Positions 1 through 5,536 of a DNA stretch of 9,246 bases are shown piece by piece. The notes under the pieces were generated by a model that did no database searches, was not told the DNA's origin, and saw only the letters and a program-made list of their open reading frames with translations. The position numbers were made by a program, and so were the translations under genes. Numbering within the stretch: the stretch's first letter is position 1; each line of letters starts with the position of its first letter. The stretch is from an uncultured Pseudomonadota bacterium (lineage in GTDB: Bacteria; Pseudomonadota; Alphaproteobacteria; RF32; CAG-239), in contig CACXFX010000134.1 in the NCBI GenBank assembly GCA_902767055.1, forward strand, positions 1 through 9,246, given 5' to 3'.

Positions 1-145
1 ATGGTGCCGGTTTATAACAATTAACACACACGCAGGCCTTTGCGTACTTTCTCTTGATGAAGAGCAAAAGTTCGCTCCGGTGCTTTAAGCGATTAAAGCT
101 ACAAGCTTGCGGAGGTTTAACCGGAAAAGAAAAGGAATTTTAAAT
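1..145 (+). promoter_or_regulatory. Structured 5' leader of rpsB-tsf (partial; promoter outside the window)
   Basis: The 145 bases before rpsB contain three successive hairpins. The first pairs 30-34 with 41-45. The second pairs 51-55 with 60-64 around a GATG loop. The third is a 7-bp stem, 82-88 with 93-99, closed by a GCGA (GNRA-type) tetraloop. The third can be enclosed by a further helix, CTCCG 75-79 with CGGAG 110-114. In other bacteria ribosomal protein S2 represses rpsB-tsf through its mRNA leader, so an autoregulatory site is a reasonable inference here, but the structure was not matched to a known S2-binding motif. No promoter is visible, so the transcript probably starts to the left. 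AAGGA at 132-136 is the ribosome-binding site of rpsB. Confidence 0.45.
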
Positions 146-952
146 ATGTCACTTCCGACTTTTACATTGCGCGAGCTTGTTGAAGCAGGCGCACACTTCG
201 GTCACCACGCTCGTCGTTGGAATCCGAAAATGGCTCCTTACATCTATGGTAAGAAGGACAATATTCACATCATTGATTTGCAAAAAACTTATCCGATGCT
301 TTACACAGCCTTAAATGCGGCTCGTGAAGTTGCGGCAAACGGCGGCAAAATTTTGTTTGTTGCCACAAAAAAGCAAGCTCAAGATGTGGTCAAAGAAAAT
401 GCACTTCGCTGCGGTCAATATTATGTAAACTATCGCTGGTTGGGCGGTATGCTTACAAACTGGAAGACCGTTCACAAATCAATCATGCGTTTGGTCAAAT
501 TAAACGAAATGTTTGAAAAAGGTGAAACCGAAGGCTATACCAAAAAAGAAATTTTGAATCTTAAAAAAGAGCAGGAAAAGCTTGCCATGTCTTTGAACGG
601 CATTATGAACATGGGCGGTCAGCCGGATATGCTTTTTGTGATTGATACACCAAAAGAATCGCTTGCTATTAAAGAAGCTAAAAAGCTTGGCATTCCGGTT
701 GTGGGTATCGTTGATACAAATGCCGATCCGACAGAGGTTGATTATCCTGTTCCGGGCAATGATGATGCCATCAGAGCCATCACGCTTTATTGCGAATTGA
801 TGAGTGCCGCTATCGTTGACGGTATGGCTTCTGAAATTGCTGCTCAAGGTCTTAAAGTTGAAGCTGAAGAAACAGCTGAAACAGCAGAGGTTAAAGCACC
901 TAAAAAACGTGCACCTCGCAAAGCAAAAGAACAAGAAAAAGCAGCCGAATAA
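146..952 (+). CDS. rpsB: 30S ribosomal protein S2
   Basis: This is ribosomal protein S2 (268 aa), a late-assembling component of the 30S subunit between head and body, needed for binding of S1 and for initiation. Both family signatures are clear: GAHFGHHARRWNPKMAPYI at residues 15-33, and a block from PDMLFVIDTPKESLAI (160-175) through GIVDTNADP (187-195). The C-terminus from about residue 238 is a charged Ala/Glu/Lys-rich tail, a variable extension seen in many S2 proteins. The start is ATG 146 because MSLPTFTLRELVEAGAHFGH is the normal S2 N-terminus and AAGGA lies upstream at suitable distance. The frame stays open upstream to a TTG at 107, but that would add 13 atypical residues and include the Shine-Dalgarno region. 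tsf follows after 76 bases. Confidence 0.98.
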   Translation: MSLPTFTLRELVEAGAHFGHHARRWNPKMAPYIYGKKDNIHIIDLQKTYPMLYTALNAAREVAANGGKILFVATKKQAQDVVKENALRCGQYYVNYRWLGGMLTNWKTVHKSIMRLVKLNEMFEKGETEGYTKKEILNLKKEQEKLAMSLNGIMNMGGQPDMLFVIDTPKESLAIKEAKKLGIPVVGIVDTNADPTEVDYPVPGNDDAIRAITLYCELMSAAIVDGMASEIAAQGLKVEAEETAETAEVKAPKKRAPRKAKEQEKAAE

Positions 953-964
953 CGGATGACAAAT

Positions 965-995
965 AAAGGCGGCTTAAGTGTTTTTTGCCGCCTTT
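965..995 (+). terminator. rpsB-tsf intergenic hairpin, probable attenuator
   Basis: A perfect 9-bp stem pairs AAAGGCGGC (965-973) with GCCGCCTTT (987-995) around a 13-nt loop. A TTAAAATTTTTT tract comes only several bases later (1001-1012), so termination is probably partial. A hairpin between these genes would lower tsf relative to rpsB expression; it could also act as an RNA-processing barrier. The stem is directly visible; its effect is inferred. Confidence 0.6.
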
Positions 996-1028
996 AAGGT
1001 TTAAAATTTTTTAATAAGGAATAAAAAT

Positions 1029-1955
1029 ATGGCAGAAATTACAGCTGCAAAAGTTAAAGAATTGAGAGAAACAACCGGTGCCGGTATGCTTGATTGCAAA
1101 AAGGCGTTGGTTGAGGCAAACGGCGAGATGGAACAGGCTATTGACTGGCTCAGAAAAAAAGGCTTGGCAACAGCCGCTAAAAAAGCAAGTCGCATTGCCG
1201 CCGAAGGTTTGGTCGCCGTTAAGGTTGAAGGCAATAAAGGTGCTGTTGTCGAAGTTAATTCGGAAACGGACTTTGTTGCGAAAAATGATATTTTCCAAGA
1301 GTATGTTCAAGATGCCGCAACCGTTGCTTTATTAAGCGATGGTGATGTTGAAAAGATGAAAGCTTTCGGATGCAAAAAATGTGGTAAATCTTTTGGTGAA
1401 CGCTTGACGGACATGATTGCGAAAATCGGTGAAAATATGAATTTGCGCCGTGCCGCCACCATTGAAGTCAATAATGGCGTTGTGGCATCGTATGTTCACA
1501 GTGCATTAAAACCGAATTTGGGCAAAATCGGTGTTTTGGTTGCTTTAGAATCAAATGCCGATAAAGAAAAACTTGCTGAACTCGGTAAACATATTGCAAT
1601 GCACATTGCGGCATCAGCTCCGCTCTTTTTGAATATTGCAAGTGTTGATCCGGCTGCCGTCGAGCATGAGCGCGGTATTTTTGCCGAGCAGGCACGTGCT
1701 TCGGGCAAGCCTGAAAACATCATCGAAAAGATGGTTGAAGGTCGTATCAGAAAATACTATGAAGAAGTTGTTTTAGAAGAACAAGCTTATATCATGGATC
1801 CTGATAAGAAGATCAAAGATGTGATTGCCGAAGCCGCAAAAGAACTCGGCACGGAAATCAAACTTGCATCATATGTTCGCTTCAAATTGGGCGAAGGGTT
1901 GCAAAAGAAAGAAGAAGATTTTGCAGCCGAGGTTGCCGCTCAACTGAAAAAATAG
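1029..1955 (+). CDS. tsf: Elongation factor Ts
   Basis: EF-Ts (308 aa) is the guanine-nucleotide exchange factor that releases GDP from EF-Tu in the cytoplasm. The N-terminal UBA-like module (about 1-54) is visible as ITAAKVKELRETTGAGMLDCKKAL. The TDFVAKN motif (residues 80-86) contains the Asp-Phe pair that enters EF-Tu near the nucleotide site. The core has IGENMNLRRAATIE (133-146), and the C-terminal module has YYEEVVLEEQAYIMDPDKKI (243-262). AAGGA at 1016-1020 gives 8-nt spacing to the ATG. An odd detail is a CKKC pair at residues 115-118 in the core linker, where many homologues have no cysteines. The TAG stop at 1953-1955 lies inside the left arm of a palindromic repeat, so the last codons may come from that element. 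pyrH and frr, common downstream neighbours, are absent here. Confidence 0.98.
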   Translation: MAEITAAKVKELRETTGAGMLDCKKALVEANGEMEQAIDWLRKKGLATAAKKASRIAAEGLVAVKVEGNKGAVVEVNSETDFVAKNDIFQEYVQDAATVALLSDGDVEKMKAFGCKKCGKSFGERLTDMIAKIGENMNLRRAATIEVNNGVVASYVHSALKPNLGKIGVLVALESNADKEKLAELGKHIAMHIAASAPLFLNIASVDPAAVEHERGIFAEQARASGKPENIIEKMVEGRIRKYYEEVVLEEQAYIMDPDKKIKDVIAEAAKELGTEIKLASYVRFKLGEGLQKKEEDFAAEVAAQLKK

Positions 1956-2056
1956 TTTATAACGGTCAACTACTTGTAAGCTCTTGTGCTTATGTACGCT
2001 TTTGTACACCGCGCACAAGAGCTTACGTCGTATTTGCCTCGTTATAAACTATTTTT
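1948..2056. repeat. Palindromic element (nested inverted repeats) overlapping the tsf stop
   Basis: This 109-bp element is bounded by 17-bp perfect inverted arms: 1948-1964 (ending ATAGTTTATAACG) and 2040-2056. Inside is a second perfect 14-bp inverted repeat, GTAAGCTCTTGTGC (1976-1989) with GCACAAGAGCTTAC (2013-2026). At the centre TGTAC (1992-1996) pairs with GTACA (2003-2007). As RNA it would fold into one long interrupted hairpin, which could also protect or terminate the tsf transcript. The left arm contains the tsf stop codon. The layout resembles small palindromic mobile elements such as REP/MITE types or the Rickettsia palindromic elements. Family membership is not established, and no second full copy exists in this window. 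Confidence 0.75.
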
Positions 2057-2272
2057 AAGTACCTGATAAGCACCAGAGTTTATGTACGTTTTTGTACACC
2101 GCGCACAAGAGCTTACGTCGTATTTGCCTCGTTATAAACTATTTTTAAGTGCCTAATAAGCACCGGAGTTTATGTACGTTTTTGTACACCACGCACAAGA
2201 GCTTACGTCGTATTTGCCTCGTTATAAACTATTTTTAAGTGCCTAATAAGCACCAGAGCTTACTTCGTATTT
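1991..2272. repeat. 90-bp tandem repeat, three units plus remnant
   Basis: Units 1991-2080, 2081-2170 and 2171-2260 repeat with an exact 90-bp period. Units 1 and 2 differ at one base over their first 70 positions, and units 2 and 3 at only a few positions. A remnant at 2255-2272 matches the part of the unit from AGAGCTTACGTCG onward, after an internal loss of about 33 bp, and runs into a T-tract. The array extends the right half of the palindromic element; only the first unit keeps the complementary left arm. Each unit keeps the TGTAC/GTACA mini-hairpin. The period is a multiple of three and each unit has an open 24-codon ATG-to-stop frame (first residues MYAFVHRAQELT or MYVFVH), but every difference in that frame changes the residue, so coding is doubtful. 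Confidence 0.9.
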
Positions 2273-2442
2273 TTTTTCTTTACAATCAATTTTTAATGTG
2301 TTACGATAAAATCGGATAAAGAGAAAAAATCTTTTTATCAAGTGCCAAAGTTTGGCATGGGGCTTTAAAAGAGCTTTGATTAGGTACAGTGATGGATAAC
2401 GCTGTTTTTTGGTGTTGTTTTTTTATAAAATAATACTTTTAT
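2273..2442. other. AT-rich intergenic stretch with two hairpins and a weak promoter-like tract
   Basis: No gene is seen here. Two hairpins stand next to each other: a 10-bp stem at 2315-2339 (one G-U pair, A5 loop) and the near-perfect palindrome TGCCAAAGTTTGGCA at 2343-2357, which could be a protein-binding site or a small RNA hairpin. Neither is followed by a convincing U-tract. A TATAAAATAAT tract at 2424-2434 could provide a -10 box for the leader that follows, but no good -35 is visible (TTGGTG at 2409-2414 is a weak candidate). Transcription of the downstream leader probably starts around 2436-2442. Confidence 0.4.
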
Positions 2443-2466
2443 CCCCGATTTGAAGTCGGGGAGCCG

Positions 2467-2547
2467 ATGGCGGATGTTCAAGATTATCTAAAGGCTATCG
2501 GAGTCATTTTACCTAATCTGATTCTTTTACTCCCCGTCGCTCATTAA
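2467..2547 (+). CDS. Possible 26-residue hydrophobic micro-peptide
   Basis: An ATG at 2467 opens 26 codons ending in TAA 2545-2547. The peptide starts MADVQDYLKAIGVILPN and finishes with a Leu-rich run and PVAH: a short amphipathic, charged N-terminus followed by a single membrane-type hydrophobic stretch. GGGGAG at 2458-2463 is a strong but closely spaced (3 nt) Shine-Dalgarno. It can be hidden either by the hairpin at 2443-2461 or by the long-range helix with 2530-2536, and the ATG lies in helix P2. The stop falls inside the terminator hairpin. Sequestered initiation, 5'-3' fold-back and a hydrophobic micro-peptide are hallmarks of type I toxins. No antisense antitoxin promoter was convincingly found. 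An open frame of this length also arises easily by chance, so this is speculative. Confidence 0.3.
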   Translation: MADVQDYLKAIGVILPNLILLLPVAH

Positions 2548-2562
2548 TGGTGCGGCTTTTTT
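2536..2562 (+). terminator. Intrinsic terminator ahead of the first LRR gene
   Basis: GTCGC (2536-2540) pairs with GCGGC (2552-2556) with one G-U pair, and CAT/ATG can pair further inside the loop. TTTTTT follows at 2557-2562. Only 28 bases separate the U-tract from the LRR start codon, which leaves no room for a complete new promoter, so the LRR gene seems to depend on read-through. Confidence 0.6.
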
Positions 2563-2590
2563 ATGGTGTTAACAACATGGAGAAAAAAAT

Positions 2591-3430
2591 ATGAGAAAAT
2601 CGGTTTTGTTTTTAAGCCTTGTTTTTACTTTTAATGCAAATGCCGAGTGTGATGAACAAGGTTATTTTGATTGCGGGACAACAGGTGATGTGAAGTGGTA
2701 TGTTTCAAATGATAAAAAAACTTTGACCGTTAAAGGGACCGGAAATATGGAAGATTATGTAAATGAGCCTAATCCGAATTATGATGAAACAAATTCCTTG
2801 TCAGCAGTGGCACGTACAACCGCTCCTTGGGGAATATTTAGTAATGATATAGAGTCTGTTATTGTTGAAAAGGGGGTGACCGGTCTCGGACGAAGCTGTT
2901 TTCAAGGATTGGATCATGTGACGGATATCAAATTGCCTGATGGTTTGCAAACAATCGGTCAGCAAGCGTTTGATCGTGTTAAAAGTCTTGAAAGTCTTTC
3001 TATTCCGGATAGCGTTAATCAAATCGGATATGCGGCGTTTGCTTGGACAACAAGCTTAAAAACAATGGATGTCGGCGACGGTTTTGAAGCCGCAAGCGAA
3101 GAGTTATCGCCTCTCTTTGGTGTCGGTATTAGCGATAATCCCCGGGGAAACGAAAGTATAACAACATTCTATTGTCAAAACGGTACAACAAATCAATGTG
3201 CATATTTAAATGTTTTTAATACAAATGATTTTCGTGTTTGTACAGAAACTTGCAATTTTTCAGATGTTGTTTTATATGAAAAAGAGGGAAACAGGTATCT
3301 TTTGAACGGGCAAAGGTATAAATCAATTAATGATTTTGAAAACAATGTTCCGGTCAAGCGTATCTATACGATAGAAGAGGCTAATGCTGTGGCCGGTGAT
3401 AAAAACCGCGTGTCGATTAAGTACAGATGA
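2591..3430 (+). CDS. Secreted BspA-like leucine-rich-repeat protein with conserved C-terminal tail (LRR protein 1)
   Basis: The 279-aa protein begins with a Sec signal peptide (MRKSVLFLSLVFTFNANA, cleavage after Ala18). Residues about 30-85 resemble the N-terminal part of BspA-type proteins (LTVKGTGNMEDY, then APW). Residues about 86-160 carry three to four BspA/LRR_5-type repeats, for example IKLPDGLQTIGQQAF (113-127) and LSIPDSVNQIGYAAF (136-150). Cysteines lie at 20, 28, 103, 195, 203, 217 and 221. The end is a module YEKEGNRYLLNGQRYKSI (229-246), then KRIYTIEEAN and VAGDKNRVSIKYR to the last residue, also present in LRR protein 2. BspA-type repeats often mediate binding to host or partner-cell proteins, so a surface or secreted adhesin-like role is inferred; the ligand is unknown. 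GGAG at 2580-2583 gives a 7-nt spacing to the ATG. It sits behind a leader terminator and converges on cysS with a 13-bp gap. Confidence 0.85.
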   Translation: MRKSVLFLSLVFTFNANAECDEQGYFDCGTTGDVKWYVSNDKKTLTVKGTGNMEDYVNEPNPNYDETNSLSAVARTTAPWGIFSNDIESVIVEKGVTGLGRSCFQGLDHVTDIKLPDGLQTIGQQAFDRVKSLESLSIPDSVNQIGYAAFAWTTSLKTMDVGDGFEAASEELSPLFGVGISDNPRGNESITTFYCQNGTTNQCAYLNVFNTNDFRVCTETCNFSDVVLYEKEGNRYLLNGQRYKSINDFENNVPVKRIYTIEEANAVAGDKNRVSIKYR

Positions 3431-3443
3431 TTTATAGCGGGTC

Positions 3444-4865
3444 TTATTTAAATGAGATTTCGACTTCACCCATCGGTAAATCTTTTATGATAACACCTTT
3501 TTTATCAAGCAAATCTCTGATTTCATCCGATTTTTGCCAATCTTTGTTCAGGCGCGCCTGTTTGCGTTCTTCAATCAAAGCTGAAATTTCATCGGTCAGG
3601 GCTGTTTGTCTTTTATCTTCAGCTTTAGATAAATCTAAAGCGAAAATTTCATCGGCATTATCCATAAATTTGACCTTTAAGCTTGAAGGCAAATCTTTGC
3701 TTTTGACAACTTTCCAAAGCAAAGCCAAAGCTTGTGATGTTTTGAGGTCATTTAACAAATACCCGTTAAATTCATCAACCAAGCTTTCATAAAGTTTTTG
3801 GGCATTGTCCGAAATCGGCTCGCCACTATCAGAGGCAAACTCTGCATATTTATTTTTAAGCTTGTTATAAGCACTGGCCGCGGCATCCAGGTTTTCGTAC
3901 GAAAAGACAAGCGGTGCTCTGTAATGGGATGTCAAAACCAAATATCTGTATGCCAAAGGTGAATATCCCTTTTCGATTAAGGTATCCAAAGTGATAAAAT
4001 TGCCTTTGGATTTGCTCATTTTTTCATCATTTTTCATTTGCAGAAATTCACCATGCAACCACATATTGCACCATTTATGGCCAAGAAAAGCTTCGCTTTG
4101 CGCAATTTCGTTTTCATGGTGGACGGCAATATGGTCCACACCGCCGCAATGGATATCCAACCTTTCGCCCAAATGCTTAATTGACATGGTTGAGCATTCG
4201 ATATGCCATCCGGGATAACCACGACCCCATTTAGAATCCCACTGCAAAATCTGATCCTTAAATTTTGAGGTGGTAAACCATAACACAAAATCAGACGGAT
4301 TGCGTTTGTTCGAATCTTCTTCAACGCGCGCGCCGTGGCGCAAATCTTTGCGGTTTTGTCCCGATAATCTGCCGTAATCCTTGAATTTGGATGTGTCAAA
4401 ATAGACATTACCGTTTTGAAAATAGGCATAACCTTTTTCTTCGAGCTTTTCGACAAATTTAATCATATCCGCGATATGTTCGGTTGCACGGCAAACAATA
4501 TCGGGGCGTGCAATGTTTAAGGCTTTGGTATGTTCAAAAAACTTGTCCTCATATTTGCGCGCAATTTCCAACACGCTCTTTTTTTCTTTTTCGGCAGCGA
4601 GAAGCATTTTATCATCGCCGGAATCGGCATCGCTTGTTAAATGCCCGACATCGGTGATGTTCATCACATGGCGGATTTTAAGACCTGCGCGAATGATGGA
4701 TTTTCTTAAAACATCTTCAAAAATATAGGTCCTTAAATTGCCGATATGGGCATAATTATAGACGGTCGGGCCGCAACAATACATTCTGACCACCCCGTCG
4801 GTATTAATCGGTTTTAAGGGTTCTATACGTTGGGTGTATGTGTTGTGCAATTTAATTTCCGTCAT
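3444..4865 (-). CDS. cysS: Cysteinyl-tRNA synthetase
   Basis: This class I aminoacyl-tRNA synthetase (473 aa, typical length) activates cysteine with ATP and charges tRNA-Cys in the cytoplasm. The HIGH signature is HIGN (residues 40-43) after CGPTVYNYA, and the KMSKS loop is intact at 282-286 (KMSKSKGNF). The zinc site that selects the cysteine thiolate is complete: Cys31, Cys224 (in GWHIECSTM), and His249 and Glu253 in HHENE. The helical anticodon-recognition region follows to the end, including RLNKDWQKSDEIRDLL (438-453). AAGGA on the minus strand (plus 4873-4877) lies 7 nt before the ATG. A good sigma-70 promoter lies about 35 bp upstream, inside the terminator of the previous minus-strand gene. 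No clear terminator is seen in the 13-bp gap to the convergent LRR gene. Confidence 0.98.
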   Translation of the reverse strand: MTEIKLHNTYTQRIEPLKPINTDGVVRMYCCGPTVYNYAHIGNLRTYIFEDVLRKSIIRAGLKIRHVMNITDVGHLTSDADSGDDKMLLAAEKEKKSVLEIARKYEDKFFEHTKALNIARPDIVCRATEHIADMIKFVEKLEEKGYAYFQNGNVYFDTSKFKDYGRLSGQNRKDLRHGARVEEDSNKRNPSDFVLWFTTSKFKDQILQWDSKWGRGYPGWHIECSTMSIKHLGERLDIHCGGVDHIAVHHENEIAQSEAFLGHKWCNMWLHGEFLQMKNDEKMSKSKGNFITLDTLIEKGYSPLAYRYLVLTSHYRAPLVFSYENLDAAASAYNKLKNKYAEFASDSGEPISDNAQKLYESLVDEFNGYLLNDLKTSQALALLWKVVKSKDLPSSLKVKFMDNADEIFALDLSKAEDKRQTALTDEISALIEERKQARLNKDWQKSDEIRDLLDKKGVIIKDLPMGEVEISFK

Positions 4866-4899
4866 TTTAAAATCCTTTAATATGCTCTAAATCGGCTTA

Positions 4900-4928
4900 C
4901 TATTAACACAAACAAACCGCCCTGTCAA
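4900..4928 (-). promoter_or_regulatory. Predicted sigma-70 promoter of cysS
   Basis: On the minus strand TTGACA (plus 4923-4928) is followed by exactly 17 nt and TAATAG (plus 4900-4905). Transcription would start near 4893, giving a leader of about 28 nt. The -35 box lies in the loop of the terminator hairpin 4910-4944 and the spacer forms one arm of its stem. Confidence 0.65.
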
Positions 4929-4944
4929 TAACGGCGGTTTGTTT
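4910..4944 (-). terminator. Strong intrinsic terminator, 12-bp stem
   Basis: AAACAAACCGCC (4910-4921) pairs perfectly with GGCGGTTTGTTT (4933-4944) around an 11-nt loop. It lies 24 bp after the stop of the minus-strand secreted protein gene, where the T-rich 3' arm (GGTTTGTTTGTGTT in minus sense) completes a terminator. On the plus strand the stem also ends in GTTTGTTTT, so it could work in both directions. Confidence 0.75.
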
Positions 4945-4968
4945 TGCGCACTTTATTTTCTTAAAATT

Positions 4969-5490
4969 TTATTCGGCTTTACCTTGAAACAGAACTTCTT
5001 TTTTGGGCGAGGCGACTTTTGAAAGCGTGGCGTCCAAATCAGCATTTTGGGGCATTTTTTTTGTATTGTTAAAAACTTCTAAATCTTTTAAGTAAAGCGC
5101 ATATCTGTTTTTATATGGGGGCAAACTCAAATCAATATCTGCCGTTTGAGGCGCCGAAATGACAGGTTTTTCCGGTGTGATGTGAGCGACAGGCTCTTCA
5201 ACTTCAGCTGAAAATTCAGGACTGTTTTCAGGCAAAATTTCTTGAGGTTCAAACGTGATATTTTCTTGCTCTTCTATTTCAGGGATTTCATCCTCAATGG
5301 CAAAAACGCGTCCGTCACGAACAGTATAGAGCCGCTGGCTGTACGAATTGGCACGTTGCCGTAAAGTTTCATCAAGCGGTTTTAATTTTTCATTTAACGG
5401 CATCATGGCCCCTCCGGGGATAAAAAAGCCTTGAGCCGTAACCGAGGAGCTTAACATACTAAAAAAAGTTGCAAAAACAAAAAATTTCAT
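4969..5490 (-). CDS. Small secreted Glu/Pro-rich protein, function unknown
   Basis: I do not recognise this 173-aa protein. It starts with a Sec signal peptide (MKFFVFATFFSMLSSSVTA, probable cleavage before QGFF). A short ordered-looking part follows, with LNEKLKPLDETLRQRANSYS and LYTVRDGRVFAI at about residues 32-64. Residues about 65-120 are acidic and proline-rich (EIPEIEEQE, ILPENSPEFS, VAHITPEKPV), probably a disordered linker. A conserved-looking end has LPPYKNRYALYLKDLEVF (about 123-140). There are no cysteines and no further membrane segment. It should be periplasmic or secreted. The minus-strand leader GAGAAATAAT just before the ATG resembles that of the second LRR gene. It is divergent from the HEQTH protein gene with a 46-bp spacer, so the two may share control, and it ends in its own terminator. 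Confidence 0.75.
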   Translation of the reverse strand: MKFFVFATFFSMLSSSVTAQGFFIPGGAMMPLNEKLKPLDETLRQRANSYSQRLYTVRDGRVFAIEDEIPEIEEQENITFEPQEILPENSPEFSAEVEEPVAHITPEKPVISAPQTADIDLSLPPYKNRYALYLKDLEVFNNTKKMPQNADLDATLSKVASPKKEVLFQGKAE

Positions 5491-5536
5491 ATATTATTTC
5501 TCTGTTGTTGTCACTTAACCTATACTGTAATATAAC
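5491..5536. promoter_or_regulatory. Compact divergent promoter region
   Basis: Only 46 bp separate the two divergent start codons. For the plus gene TATACT (5521-5526) and TAATAT (5528-5533) are -10-like; TTGTTG at 5505-5510 lies 17 bp before the second. Either would start transcription at or within a few bases of ATG 5537, and no Shine-Dalgarno precedes that ATG, so a leaderless mRNA is likely. On the minus strand TATATT (plus 5529-5534) could serve the 4969-5490 gene, whose weak AGAG ribosome-binding site lies just before its ATG. Confidence 0.4.

Larger units (their letters stand above)
2443..2562 (+). promoter_or_regulatory. Structured leader of the first LRR gene, three-way-junction-like, with terminator
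   Basis: A helix P1 pairs CGGGGAG (2457-2463) with CTCCCCG (2530-2536). It encloses P2, CCGATGGC (2464-2471) with GCTATCGG (2494-2501, one G-U), and P3, AGTCA (2502-2506) with TGATT (2519-2523). P1, P2 and P3 abut almost without gaps, as in a three-way junction. An alternative upstream hairpin, CCCCGA 2443-2448 with TCGGGG 2456-2461, competes for the 5' strand of P1. The 3' end of P1 shares base 2536 with the terminator hairpin. This is the layout of an attenuator or riboswitch in front of the LRR gene. No known riboswitch class was recognised, and the same stretch has a competing reading as a micro-ORF mRNA. Confidence 0.5.

Noticed and set aside
107..145. Longer rpsB starting at TTG 107
   Set aside because: It adds 13 residues not found in S2 and would translate through the ribosome-binding site; ATG 146 gives the standard N-terminus.
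1991..2272. CRISPR array
   Set aside because: The 90-bp units are contiguous and nearly identical throughout, with no variable spacers; this is a tandem repeat.
2350..2370. Sigma-54 promoter (TGGCATGGGGCTTT)
   Set aside because: The spacing between the GG and GC elements does not match the -24/-12 consensus.
2443..2461. T-arm of a tRNA on the minus strand (CTTCAAA loop)
   Set aside because: The loop register is off by one from TTCNANN, and no acceptor, D or anticodon arm fits around it.
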